Shown: positions 33,446 through 45,917 of the stretch, piece by piece | How positions within the stretch are numbered: the first letter of the stretch is position 1 | Layout: each line of letters begins with the position of its first letter | DNA from: Stomoxys calcitrans | Lineage: Eukaryota > Arthropoda > Insecta > Diptera > Muscidae | Direction of reading: 5' to 3' | Assembly (NCBI RefSeq): GCF_963082655.1 | Contig: NC_081554.1 | Coordinates: 57,539,869 to 57,603,868, forward strand | Length of the DNA: 64,000 nucleotides | Made by a program: the position numbers and the translations under genes | The notes under the pieces: generated by a model | What the model was told of the DNA's origin: nothing | Seen by the model: only the letters and a program-made list of their open reading frames with translations | Databases searched by the model: none

Positions 33446-33990
33446 GTACTTTTCCCAATGCATGTGCTTCTGTGTAATGGCAGATTTTTTGTCTACACAA
33501 ATTACACTACTCCCATGGTATGCACATGATTTTGTGTATCTGTTGGAAGTTGTTTTACAACGGCAACGGCTCTCGCTGTTGCTCCGTGTGCTCAGGTTGG
33601 AATCCCGGACATGCTTCGCCAAATTTTTCATTTTCAATTTTTTTTTTCCGCGTATTATTAAATTTTCCATTTTTGTTTATTTCTCTTTTGAGACGAGCTC
33701 AATTATCGGAGATTTTTATTTGCACATATCAAAAAGGAAAGCCAGAGATCGCAACTATGATATAAATACAACATTACTCGCGCTGAACAACCCTTCCCGC
33801 TAGCTGTTTCGGCAGAGCCCGGCCGGAATTCAAAACTGGGCACGCGGAGCAATAGCGAGAGCCGTTGCCGTTGTCTAGCGTTCGAAGCCATCAATAAAAC
33901 TTTCAAAGGGTACACAGAATCATGCGTATGCTATGAGATTATATAGACAACAAATCTGTCATTACACAAACATATGCATTGGGAAGGAAA
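33446..33990. repeat. Foldback repeat (imperfect inverted arms of about 180 bp)
   Basis: The left arm (about 33446-33625, with ACGGCAACGGCTCTCGCTGT and CCAATGCATGTGC) is matched by the reverse complement of 33800-33990 (AGCGAGAGCCGTTGCCGT, CAATGCATATG read from the other strand). The spacer of about 175 bp includes CTCTTTTGAGACGAGCTC, also found at about 33300 and 18000. It may be two copies of a short SINE-like repeat in head-to-head orientation. No coding function. Confidence 0.6.
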
Positions 33991-34245
33991 AAGCTAGCGG
34001 ATAGGGTTGTCGAGCGTGGGTAATGTGGTGTTTATATCCCAGAGGCGTTTTCTCAAAAAATACGATATAAGTATAAGTACCAAAGACGAAACGCGTCCCG
34101 TAGCGGTTGGTGTGGGTGGTGAACTCAGGGTTTCCTTTTCCATTGCAGATTATCTCAGATCAGCTCGCCTCGAAAGAGAAACCTACGAAAGTTGTAAAAT
34201 TAATATAATCTTCGCCCTTACATGTAAAAACAACTTGAAAAACAA

Positions 34246-36170
34246 GCAATGTAGCCATTCCACCACTTCCTTAATTGCAAGGATCTCCGCTTGGCATACA
34301 CTGCAGTAGTCGGGTAACCTTCTCGATATGACCAGTTCTACAGGGTGGCTGATGAATATTGCTACAATGATGAATATTGCTACATTTTTTTTTCGGTGTA
34401 TGGAATACATTTTTCTTTTATTCATGTTAAATTAAATTATTAAATTAATTATTAAATTATTATTAATTAAATTAATTAATTAATTAATTAAATTAATTAT
34501 TAAATTATTATTATTAAATAGAAAAAAAGTTATTACATTTTTTTTTGGTAGCGGCTTTCATCAGCCACCCTGTAGATCTTTAGAGTACACCCCAAAGTCC
34601 ACCAGGTCGTCTAGTTTGGAACCGTCCGTATAGAAGTTTATGTAGCTCCTATTACCAGGGATATTGTAGTTCCAATCGGTTCTATCAGGAATAGTTGTAC
34701 AGTAATTTTTATCAAAAAGCGGCACAGGTAGGGTGTAATGCACACTGCCTGGAACATCGGATATTGTATCAAGGATAACACAGTGATGCCTTAACCTCAC
34801 GGCAGTGGTCGCTGCAATTTGTCTAGCCATGATGTCCAGAGGCATAAGATCTAGAATTAAATTCAGTGCATTAGATGGTGTCGTTCTCAGTGCGGCTGTG
34901 ATGCACAAACAAGCCATCCTTTGGATACGGTTAAGTATTGAGCAGAAGGTGGACTTTTGAAGCGCCGTTCACAAGACCACAACACCGTATAGCATTATAG
35001 GTCTGACAACTGCAGTATATACCTAGTACATGACCCGCAGTCTAAAACCCCAAATTTTGCCAGTGGCTCTTTTGCAGGTGCCACGTTATCAGCATACGCT
35101 ACACATTTTTCTTCGAGAGACAATAATATATAGTAAATGGCTATATTCCAAAGTAGAGGAGACAGTACTCCTCCTTGAGGTGTTCCTCTGCCCACCCATT
35201 ATTTTAAATCTACAGATTCAAAGCCTGCCGTAATGCATCTTTTAGTAAGTAAGTTATTAATAAACTTTCTTACGGTAGAGTTGGTGCCTAGAAACTCTAA
35301 CTCTTTCATGATTGACGTCGGCTTTACATTATTGAAAGCACCTTCAATGTCAAGAAATGCTACCATTGTATATTCCCTGACAGCGAGAGAACCCTCTATG
35401 TAGCCGACTAGGTCGTGAAGGGCAGTTTCAGTGAACTAACCCTTACAATATACGCGCTGCAGGGATCTTTGTCCTATGATGTGTTTCTATCAACCTTTCT
35501 AGAGTCTTCAGCATAAAGGATGACAGACTAATAGAACGAAAATCTTTCGCTCATGTGTGGTTAAGTTTTCCTGCTTTTAGAATGAAAGTGACCGTTGTGT
35601 CCCTCCATCCCGGGACAGATATAAACGACATGGTGATACAAGCAGAATATATCTCCCTAAACCAAGGAGCCGGTCTATCGGTCACAGCTTGTAATTCAAC
35701 CGGTGATGTATCACCTGGCGATTTAAAGGAGTCAAAACTTTTTATCGCCCAAAGGATTTTCGACTCAGACAAATTTTCCCTAATAACCTACGACGAATGC
35801 ATATTAGTGATAACCTCTTCTCGCGCCATGTTTTCCGTTGGAGATTCTCCCGGGAATGTGTATAAACGAGTAGTTCTGGTGTTTTCTCACTAGACATTGT
35901 CCATACATATTCCGACTTCTCAATATATCCCATATATCGAGGATAGGCTCTTCCTTAGCCTAGAAGCCTCAGATGTATCCTCCACGGAGTTGCAGAATTC
36001 CACCCAGAATATGTTCTGAGCCTTTCTTAGCTCGTCCTTATATTTTCTTAGCTCAGCTTTATAGATGTTCCAATCGTGTAGTTCTATTGTGGTTTTCGCC
36101 CTGTTGAAGAGTTTTCTGCAGTCCTTCCTTAGACCAACCAGCTCTGTGGTCCACCATGGCGGTCGCGGTT
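34246..36170 (-). mobile_element. RNase H-bearing LINE ORF2, degenerate, interrupted by a MITE
   Basis: Minus-strand order from right to left: RT start (SPGDTSPVELQ near 35700), GRGTPQGGVLSPLLWN at about 35150-35195, then a worn YADD motif read as CVAYADNVA. The thumb region AALRTTPSNALNLILDLMPLDI lies near 34850, and RNase H starts as INFYTDGSKLDDLVDFGVYS near 34600. RNase H continues as YCSVCQAEILAIKEVVEWL at 34250-34320, beyond the 231-bp MITE. Several stops, inactive. Confidence 0.75.
34341..34571. mobile_element. 231-bp MITE with CAGGGTGGCTGATGAA termini
   Basis: CAGGGTGGCTGATGAA at the left end and TTCATCAGCCACCCTG at the right are perfect 16-bp inverted repeats, flanked by TA on both sides. 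The interior is almost pure AT (ATTAATTAAATT runs). It lies inside the RNase H coding region of the surrounding LINE, so it is a later insertion of Tc1/mariner type. Confidence 0.9.
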
Positions 36171-36369
36171 TGTGTCTCTGCTAATTATATTCAGAATTTA
36201 TTTTTATGAGCATAGTCCACGAATCATTCTTCCGCAGACTCATGGTTCCTGGACAAGAACCATGTCAAATTCTCCTCCCATCAGTAGAAACTCTAGTGCC
36301 GCCGAAGCGGCCTTACAATGGTGCAGACTTATATGCAGAAACCGGACCAACTGTTCCCTGCACGGGATA

Positions 36370-36650
36370 GCTGTGAGCACCACACAGTCTGGAACATTTT
36401 GAACTCAAATCTGTGCGGTGTTCATTGCTGTCACGAGAAGCTTAGCTGTGAACTACCGGGCGCGTCCACAGGTTGCGGATAGTGGAATGCTGCAATACGG
36501 AGTAGCTGTAACGACAATCGCGAACAATCAGCGGTATCGAGCGGAGAGTCTAAGTGAGGGGCCGGGCGGCACCGGCTCTTGCACAAATACTGAGTGCCTT
36601 TGATGCTCGATATGACAAGGCGAGTTATTGGCGCCTTTAAATTACAAAAG
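36370..36650 (+). mobile_element. RTE-type LINE 5' leader fragment
   Basis: CTGTGAGCACCACACAGTCTGG, CTACCGGGCGCGTCCACAGG and ATATGACAAGGCGAGTTATTGGCGCC match the leader at 13685-13935. No coding part follows. A third, inverted piece lies at about 48180-48350. Confidence 0.6.
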
Positions 36651-36954
36651 ACCACTTTTTTCCCCAGGCGATCGGTCGTATAGACCGGAACGGCTTGCTC
36701 ACATCAGGAGCATGACGAGGATCGGCACTTCGTTAGACTTCTGTTGCGTTAGACTACTACTCTGAGTCCCCCAGAAGTTCATCCTCACAACATCTGTTTA
36801 ATCTAGTCATAATGAGTTTCCATACGCATTCAGGGGAAGTTAAGAAAGCAGTGGAGACACTGTTCTCTAGGACATTGGACACTTAAGGTGTGGACAACTC
36901 CTGCTTAGATGCTTCACTAGCTGCTGCTGTTGAATTCCGTCCTTCCCTGCTGGC

Positions 36955-38522
36955 GCACATCTTGAGCCAAATTCAACGGGATTGGGCTCAAGGCGCGGAC
37001 CCTCCCCCGTCCCCTAATTTTCAGAAACGCCAGATCTCGGTAATGGGTGGTATAATTTAAACGAAATTTTGTGTGGTGTGCGGATGAGGTACCTAGGGGG
37101 GCCGCCCTACCCCCAAAACCTACCAAACATATATTTAGACCAATCATGACAATATGGGACTCAAACGAATAGTATTTAGGATAAGAAAGTGTATCTGATA
37201 TCAAATTTTCGGACCAAGTGTTAGGGGGACTACCCCAACCCCCAAAGTACCCCTTAATCAGACATATTTACCGACCATGGCAATATGGTACTCAAATTAA
37301 AGGTATTTGCAAGTAGAATACGAATCTGATATACAAATATGAGACCAAGTGTTTTGGGGCCGCCCCTCCCAAAAACACCCACAAGTTTACGACCTTAGCA
37401 ATATGGGGCTCAATTGAAAGGTAGTTGGGAGTAAAGCACCACCTTACATATTAATATTTGGGAAAAAGTGTCTTTGGGGCCACTCCATCCCCATAACTCC
37501 ACACAAATAGGTAGTATTTGATGACCATTGCAATATGGGGCTGCAAGAAGAGGTATTTTAGAGTAGAACACGAATCTGATATATATTTTCAAGCCCAAGT
37601 CACTTAGTAGCCGCCCTATCCCCCCAAAATACCCCCCAAACCGGTCATGTTTGCCGACTATGGAAATATGATGCTCAAATAAAAGGTATTTGGGAGTAGA
37701 CCACGAATCTTATATCAACATTCGGAACCAACTGTCTAGGGGACGTCTCACCATCATAACAACCCCCAAATAGGACGTATTTACTGACCAAGACAATTTG
37801 TGTCATCAAGACAGTGGAGCTCGATATTGATAGACTTTAAGACTCATACTCCAAATTGATAGCCACTTTCGGGATCAATTTTCTGGAGGTATCCCTTTTC
37901 CAAAATAATCCACAAACAGCAATTATTTGCTTACCATCGCAATATGGGGTTCAAATAAAGGTGTTAGGGAGTAGAAAACGAAACCCCTTCCCCATAACAC
38001 CACCCAACGGATAAAAATTTTCCGACCCTGCCAATATGTTTGTCCTCTTTGGGTACTTAGACTACAAAACGAATTTGATAACCAATTTTGGGGCCAAGTG
38101 TTTGGAGGACGCCTCACCCATAAACTCCCCTTAAACCAATGGCAATGATATTTGAGAGAAGAGTACGACGCTGATATTATTTCAGGGCCAAGTATCTGAA
38201 GGACCACATCAACCCCTAAAACGGACATTATTAGAATATCGGGCTCAAATAAATTATTTTATGAATGAAGTGCATCTAACATCCAAACTTAAATAACCTT
38301 AAACACTCTGAGCAAATCCATAGGACAAAAAAGATCAGATGGGATTCAGATAAAGGCATTTATATTGATATACTGTTAGTCAAGCGATATACATTTACTC
38401 ATTTCGTAGCATTCACAACAATCTCTTTGCTTGTCGAAAATAAATATTCAAAGGATAAGTTTGTTCCATATAAAGTATTAAAAGAAGGCGCAGCGGAGCG
38501 GGCCCGGTTTAGCTAGTTTCGT
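36955..38522 (-). repeat. Minisatellite-rich interspersed repeat, copy 4, inverted
   Basis: Reverse orientation of the family at 25194-27212: units with CAATATGGGGCTCAAATAAAGGTATTTGGGAGTAGA, and the inverted head GAGCGGGCCCGGTTTAGCTAGTTTC at 38497-38521. With the 25.2-kb copy it forms a very long, diverged inverted pair inside intron 1. Confidence 0.7.
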
Positions 38523-38524
38523 AT

Positions 38525-39934
38525 AAAAACTTAAACCTAACAATATGTTTTTTATAAAACAAATCTTTGGTTTGTACCACCCTTATTGTGCCTGCATACT
38601 GAAAAAGAAGCTTATTTTTACGTACATATACCCATTTGGACCTAAAAGAGCAGTTTGCGTGTATGTATGGCCCCAAACATAATGCTCTGCATTCCCATAC
38701 ATAGAATGTCCATTCAAATTGTTTGTGTGGGAATAGGCGTCAGGAGGCGCGTCTTGTTTTCCCTTTGTCAGTGGTGTATTCCCAAACAAGTAGTTTGGTT
38801 AACCGGTAATGGCAAAGACCACCACCAGTTACGCGCTAAACCAGAAGCAAGCAAATATTATTTATTTTTTCCCCCCATCCCTCCACTTGCGGTCAGACGC
38901 ATATAGAGAGATGGCACACCTTAGAAAACTGGCCGCAAGTCTGTCTAGCTACTTAGAAGGGTGGTAGTCCTTTACAAGAAAAACTTCATACTTTTCTTCA
39001 TACTGGTGTAATGTAATCATCCAAGTTAACAATGACCCAACTCTCCCCATTTCTTTCAAAATCATTGACGCACCCGCTGTCTTTTTTCAGCTTGTTGTTT
39101 TGGAACAGCCAAAAATATTGAAATTGAAATATGCCCATGCTACCAAGTGGTTAGTTGAAATAGCTTTTCATTTGTATATCACATGCTTATGGGAAAACTA
39201 CATAGCAAAAAAAGACACGCCACACCACAGGTCGGTCATTCAATCTGTCCATCATAAAATAAATCTTAAGGGAATGCATTGCCGTTGCGTTTAACCAATA
39301 ATGTTTACCAATGGAGTCATTTCGTTGACTATCCCTAAATGTTAAAAATTATGGATTTTCCAACTTCCCCTTTAAATAGAAAACAAAATTTCCTTATGAT
39401 GTTTTGTTGTTAATGAAAAGTGGCATTGGCATCTTTAAGATTTTGTATCCCTCCTCTGTTTCAATGACTTAGATATGCAGGGAAAATACAATTTGTTTAT
39501 CTTTTACCCTAAACTTTGAAATGACTCATAGGGATGCAATGAACAAAGAACATGGGAAAACCCATAAGGAGTATGAAAACCCTTACATTTAAGATTTTTT
39601 CTCTACCACCCATCTATCATCATTAAAAAGGAGTAAGTTATTCAGGATAGAATTTCCATTAAATCACCATTTAATATCAACGACATCACAAGGTGTTGCA
39701 GCTAACTAAAAGGATAGAGAAAAGTGTCCTACATGATAATGTTTATGACATTAATTTAAGCCATGTACACATCTCCACCAAGAAAATTAAAAAAAAACTA
39801 TTGAACTGGCAAAGTCATTTAAAATTTACTAAAACAAGACATTAACCGTACTGAAAACTTCTTAATTAAATCAAATCTTGCTTAAAATGTTGTGTGATTT
39901 AAAGCACTGCCTCAAGAATATCTCTTCACCTCAA
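38525..39934. other. Intronic stretch free of recognisable transposons
   Basis: About 1.4 kb with no repeat family seen elsewhere in the window and no supported ORF. Candidate ancestral Ret intronic DNA, possibly regulatory. Confidence 0.45.
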
Positions 39935-40210
39935 TATGGTTGCAAATTGCCCATGAACATTCTCTTAAAGAACTGGGGCAAACTTCTCACATATCAATGA
40001 GGGCTGTCCGATTCAAAGTTAAGCTCAATGATAAGGGCCCTCCTATTTATAGCCGAGTCCGAACGGCTTGCCGAGAAGTTTTTACATGGCGACGTACCTC
40101 ACAAATGTGGCCAGGATTAGAAGGGGATAACAACCGCTGAAAAATTTTGAACCCAGGCGTTCAGCGTCATAGGCGGACATGCCAGCCTCTGCGCTACGGT
40201 CGCCTCCTTA
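39935..40210 (-). mobile_element. tRNA-derived SINE, minus copy in Ret intron 1
   Basis: TGCCCATGAACATTCTCTTAAAG at the left, AAACTTCTCACATATCAATG within, and GTCATAGGCGGACATGCCAG then GCGCTACGGTCGCCTCC at the right (inverted head). Box B is worn to GAACCCAGGCG when read inverted. Confidence 0.85.
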
Positions 40211-42935
40211 ATATGATTACAAATAGTACATATATCCCTGATCACCTGAGTCACGTACCCTGGCAAGCCGTCATTTCTTTGGAATCAGACCACCTCCCCA
40301 TAATACTCACCATCAACCGACCACCCGACTTCATAACCTCTGAACGCCTGAAGTTTATCAATTAGAAAAGGATCGATTGGGTCGGCTTCAGAGAGAGTGC
40401 ACCAATCGTCACTTTAGTGAGCTGGCTGCCATCTCCCTAAAATGGGATAGTTGATGAGAGGAAATTCCCCAAGTGTGGCCCAATTTCCCGGCGTAATGGG
40501 ATTCGTTGGGATTCGTACGGTACCCACAGACCCAGAATCAGCGAGCTGAATCTGGAAATAAACAGGGCATCCAACGAAGATATGCAAAAATTTTGACTGG
40601 AACACTTGAAGCTATGTAACTGAGGTACCGTAGTAGTCAAGATGTGACTTACTGTAAAGTCACTCTCGAACCCCGTTGAAAGAAATGACGGGACCTCTGT
40701 CACTTTTGGCGACGTAACTGTGATTGACCCGAAGAAATGCGAGAAGACGAAGTTACGAATGTAATCCATGGGCGTAGGGATTCCTTCAGGGCGTTGAGCA
40801 CCGACGGAATCTCTACATTAATACTAAATAATCTGGATATACTTGGAGTCGAGTACCTTAGAACTGTCCTCCACCTATCTTAGAACAATCTTATAGTATC
40901 CGATGTCTGGAAGATGGGCAGAGTGACCCCAGTACAGAAGCCTGGAAAGAACCGGAATAAGGGAGAGTCGTTCCAGTAGCTAAGACGCTTGAGGGACTAC
41001 TCCTCCCGAGCCTCGTTACAGAACTTCCATTCGCCGCGAATCAGCATGTATTTCAAGGACTTCATAGGACCTCAGGCCCATTTTGGCGACGTAACTGTGA
41101 CTGGCCCGAAGAAATGCGCCAGGTTGATCAATCGCAAATAAATTGAGTATTCCAACAGTTACAAGGCTAGGAGGAGAGCCATTTGTCGTATCCATGATCT
41201 ACGAGGCGATGGACAGACATCACAATTTATCGTTGACGAAGTTAAGAATGTCATCCGTGGCCCCAAGTCATTCAAGGCATTGGGCTTCAACGGAATATCT
41301 ACATTGATACTAAAGAATCTGGATCTACTTGGAGTCAAATACCTTACAACTGTCCTCAACCTGTATTTGAAGACTCTTACAGTACCCGATGACCGGAAAA
41401 TGGGCAGAGTCATGCCGCTACTGAAGCCTGGATAGGGAGAGTCGTACAGACCGATCTTCTTTCTCTCACCAGTAACCAAGACGCTTGACGGACTATTACT
41501 CTCGAGCCTCGTTGGAGAATTTTCGTTCGCCGAGCATCAACATGGATTTCGAAGACTGCATAGCACAACAACTGCTTTGCATGCCACCACAGGACACATT
41601 TGCCGTAGCTTAATCAGCCTAAGCCATATGATAGGACGGTGCTCGTGGTACTGGACCTATCGAAGGCAATCGAAACGGTCAGCCATGCCAAACTATTTGA
41701 GAACATCGCCAACACGTCTCTCCAGCCAGGTCTGAAACGCTGGGTCGCGAATTATCTGTCTGGTCGTCAGTCTTTTGTGGGAATTAGGGATAAGAAGTAG
41801 AAACACCGTAGAGTGAGTTCCCAGCCTTGGGGAACTCCCTCTTTAACCTCTACCTAACCTCTATTCCACCACCTTCAGACGGCGTGGAGATCGTATCATA
41901 TGAGAACGATTGTACGATCATGGCATCAGATCCACACCCATTTTTAATATCTGCGAGAGGTTAAGAATCTACCTCAGCCAGACGGCAAAGATCTTAATAT
42001 ATGCGGACTATGGTATGATCGTGGTATCCGGACCCTACCTATTGATGACATCTGCGATAGGTTAAACGTCAATCTCAACGAACTTGCCGCTTATTTCGCT
42101 GCCACAGATTTGAAGATATCAGCCACCAAATCTTCAGCCCATTGTCCACTATAAATACACGTGAGGTGAATGAGATGATTGTAAAAGTCGATGAAAAAAC
42201 GATTCCGAACATCAAGTGTCCCAAAATACTTGGTGTCACATTTGGCAGCTATTATACATTCTCCACACATGGCACAACGATCTGCGATAAAGTCAAAAGT
42301 AGCAACAAGGTCCTCAAGTCACTTGCACTTGAGGTTCTGACAAATAAACGATGTTGACCACGTACAAAGCAATTGTCTGTGGTAAGTAATGCAGCGCCAG
42401 TGTGGTCTCGCCAGCTATATGACAGGCACGAATGCCGCTCTGCGAACTGCGACGGCCTGTCTCCTCTGTTCTTATATGGACCACCTTCATCAGGAGACAG
42501 AGATTCTAGCCATGCGAAGACATAACTACATGCTCCCCAAGCAATACTTCTGGGCTGATATCGCAGGGATCATCTAAATCATCATCTTATTGATGGGTGT
42601 CCATCGCCCAGAAGCCTTAAGGTGGATTTACATGATCTAGAGCGAGAGGTTCATCGGTACCAGAGAGAATCTCTAGATCAAGCGGCATATCAAGCAAGTT
42701 TAGACAACATTCACGCAGACACGGTAGCAGATGCGGTGAATAGCTTCCGGGTAAATGTAGTCCTTGTGGTCCGGCAAACTAGAGTAGTTCTGGCTCAATT
42801 ACGATCCGGAAGATGCAGCAGCCACAACTCCTATAGAGCAAGGATTGATGCAACGCGCAGGATGTGTGTCCCAAACCTAGGACTACACGACATATGCCAC
42901 ATGTTTAACTGCCTAGCCAGACTCAGGACTTGTGT
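40211..42935 (+). mobile_element. Jockey/LOA-like LINE ORF2, heavily degenerate
   Basis: Starts in the endonuclease C-terminus (WQAVISLESDHLPIILTI), then linker and RT pieces: FKALGFNGISTLILKNLDLLG, LLKPG, AEHQHGFRRLHSTTTALHA and a worn ILIYADYGMIV-like motif near 41995. After that come PNIKCPKILGVTFGSYYTFSTH (42200-42265) and a thumb/C-terminal region with LHQETEILAMRRHNYMLPKQYF. A segment (GGCGACGTAACTGTGA...CCCGAAGAAATGCG) occurs twice, near 40708 and 41083, indicating internal duplication. Inactive. Confidence 0.65.
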
Positions 42936-44215
42936 CTTGGCATAGGCGGAGCGATGAGGACCACGCCCACTAGGGCACTGGAGACTATTTTAGAAATCCG
43001 ACCCATTGACATACAGATTTAGTGTGAGGCAGCCACTGTGGCTATGAGATATAAGGCGATGAGAGAATGGATTGAGGATGGGAGCAGCTCATACCATAGC
43101 GGTATAATCGAGGCGACGATAGAAAACCTGGAATAAAGGGAAGATTGCCGATCGGATACCTGAGATGAACCTTGAGGTCGAGTGGGAGGCACTGATGCCA
43201 GCAACACAGTCTTGGATTGATGGGATCTAATATTGCCATCTGGAAGATCATGTTACACGGATGGATCAAAGCTAGAGTGCAGAGTGGGCCTAGGTGTTTA
43301 CATTGATAACCCAGGGACTGTGATCTGTTTTAGACTGCCTGGCCATAATGCGGTCCTGCAAACGGAGATCCGGGCGATCACGGAATGGGTGAGGTGGTGT
43401 GGTGCTAACGTGAGCGCGTCGAGTGTGAACATCTTTACGGACAGTAAAATTGCCATTAGGGCAATAACAACCAGGACGGTGAGGTCACGAACAGTCTTGC
43501 AGTGTAAGAAGGAGATTAACGCCCTCTCTGAGGATAGGAAAATCCGCATAGTTTGGGTGCCGGGCCATAACGGAGTAAGGGGAAATGAAAGGGCAGACGA
43601 TTTGGCGGTGAAGGCCAAAGGACTGCCGTCAATAAACTTGGTTAACCCGGAACCTTTAGGGTCGACGAAGTCAGAGTTAAGGGCGTGGGCGACGAATGCC
43701 TATGCAACATCATGGAACAGCGAAACGGTCGGTAGGACGGCGAAAATCCTATTGGGGGGGATCCAGATCGTGAGAAGACGAGGCTATTACTGAAAGAATG
43801 AAAGAAGGAGGTCAGTATAGCTGTTGGTATCATGACGGGACACATAGGACTACGAGCTCACTTATGTAAATTTGGTGCGGCAAGTTATAGCATGTGTAGG
43901 GCATGCGCGGAAGATGATGAGACGTTGGAGCATTTTCTTTGTCATTGCTTGGCTTTCGCGTCCAACAGATATCGGTACTTAGGTGGAGACACAATATCAG
44001 ACATGAAGCAACTAAGGGGAGTGGCATTGAAAACAATTAAGGATTTTGTAAGTAGTACGGAATTCCTAACTTAAAATTTTCTTTTTAGAGGGTACTTTAT
44101 AGTTTTTAGAGTGCACAACAAGCCGATGACTGACTGGTGTATGTCCATAGTGACATGGGGCGGATTAATATCAGCACCCTCTTTTCAACCTAACCTAACC
44201 TAACCTATTCTTTTT
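42936..44215 (+). mobile_element. RNase H-bearing LINE, 3' half with nearly intact RNase H
   Basis: The thumb region (GIGGAMRTTPTRALETIL in broken frame) precedes a 186-codon open frame (43233-43793) with a complete RNase H carboxylate set: YTDGSKLE, QTEIRAI, FTDSKIAI and NERADDLA. A one-base frameshift at the G7 run (43754-43760) breaks the frame. The tail resumes at 43832 with CRACAEDDETLEHFLCHC and ends TEFLT-stop at 44074. The 3' UTR ends in AACCTAACCTAACCTAACC near 44190-44210. Confidence 0.85.
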
Positions 44216-44399
44216 ATATAAACATGACCTTCTGATTTCATAAATTGGATCTCTCACGATCCCCGAATAAAAGTCTTGAGGCATTTTCCATCCGATTTTG
44301 ATTAAATTTGGCACAGTGAGTTCTGGTAGACCCCTACCTAGGGATTTAAAGTGAAATTGACTTTTCACCTTTTTCTGATAGTCAAAAAGTCGACTTTTC
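44216..44399. other. Short repeat debris
   Basis: Contains a TTTTTCTGATAGTCAAAAAGTCG segment also seen around 11210-11370; no gene. Confidence 0.4.
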
Positions 44400-45135
44400 G
44401 ACTTTTTTTAAGGAGCCATATCGATTTAGATTTAGATACAGCTCACATATAAACCGATCTCCCGATTTGACTCCTTGAGCCCCTGGAAGCCGAAATTTGA
44501 GACAGGAAGTTGTACTAGGAGCCCCGATGTTCAAACAGAATATGGTTCATATCTAACTATATTTACATATAAATGCCATATAGACCGATATGCTGGTTTA
44601 GGGTCTTAGGCCCGTAACAGGCGCATTCATTATCAGATTTCGATGAAATTGGAAACGTCAGTTGTTTTAGGCCTCCCGATATCCGACTCTAATAGGGTTC
44701 AGATCGGACTTTATTTGGATATAGCTGCCATATCAACTGATTTGCCGATTTAGGGTCTTAAGCCCAAAAAAGACGCAATTATTACCCGATTTCGCTGAAA
44801 TTTGAAATGGCCTCCCAACATCCGACCCAAATTTGGTGTTTATCTGACTATATTTAGATATAGCTGCCATATAAATCGATCTGCCGATTTTAGTCCTTGC
44901 GCCCATAAAGATTTCGCTACAATTTTGCACAGTGATCTATGATAGGCTTTTCGACATCCGTGCCATATATGGCTTAGATCGGTGTGTATTTGGTTATAGC
45001 TGCCATAAAGTCCAATATTGTTTTACAAACTTGAACAGTGAATTGTATTTATTAGACCACTTGACGTCCGTGACGAATTTGGTCCAAATCGGACCATATT
45101 TCGATATAGCTGCTATGGGTCATGATTGATCTATA
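44400..45135 (+). mobile_element. Helentron-like element, internal units, old
   Basis: Diverged units with ATAGCTGCCATATAAATCGATCTGCCGAT and GGTTTAGGGTCTTAGGCCC. No hairpin end remains, and a minisatellite-rich repeat follows directly. Confidence 0.6.
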
Positions 45136-45840
45136 TATCAATATGACGGTTTTTGGGGGGGTGCGAACCCTATGCACCCCACTGGGACAATGGCCACCAA
45201 TTTTTTGTTAAATAAGCTTATAAAAAAATTTGTTTTGCTTGGACCACCCATTTTCGAGATGTGGCGTTTTTGAAAATTAGGATAATAAAGTGTTCTTTTT
45301 TTTGGGGGGATGGCCCCTCAGAAATTGTGCCTAAGATATGGATATAAAATTCGTGCTCTACTCCCAAATACCTTTAATTTGAGCCCCATATTGCCATTGT
45401 CGAAAAATATGTATCGTTTGGGAGTGTTAAGGGATGCCCAAACATTTTCGATGTTGAGGTGAAGCGCCACCTAGATACTTGGATACAAGTTTTAATGTCA
45501 TTTTTGTAATCTATTCCCAACTACCTTTCATTTGAGTCCCATATAGCCATTATCGACTAATAAGCCCATTTGGAGGGATTTTTGGAGGTGGGGCATAAAA
45601 ATCAAGTCGAAGTAATGAACTTGATAATCTACACCCCAATACCTTTCATCAGAGCCCCATATTGGCATGAACTCCAATATGTCTGTTTGAAAGAGTTTTG
45701 GGGTTGGAGCGGCCCCATGGATACTGGAACTCAAGTTTTAATATCATATTCTACTCTTCAATACTTTTCATTTGAAGCCCTTACTGTCATTTTGGCTGGT
45801 GTTTTTGGGGTTTTGTGTTTTTTTTACTTTCTTTTTTAAA
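45136..45840 (+). repeat. Minisatellite-rich repeat, copy 5
   Basis: Units with CTCCCAAATACCTTTAATTTGAGCCCCATATTGCC and GGATACAAGTTTTAATGTCA; same family as 25194-27212, no terminal pieces. Confidence 0.65.
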
Positions 45841-45917
45841 CGCTCTCTTTCGAGTTATTTTTTTTCCTATAACGATCACGTTTGCACCTATAGCAACCAT
45901 GGATTTTTTGGGAACCC

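Noticed and set aside
44187..44215. Telomere-like CCTAACCTAACC repeat
   Set aside because: Only three or four units at the 3' end of a LINE; Diptera lack TTAGG telomeres.
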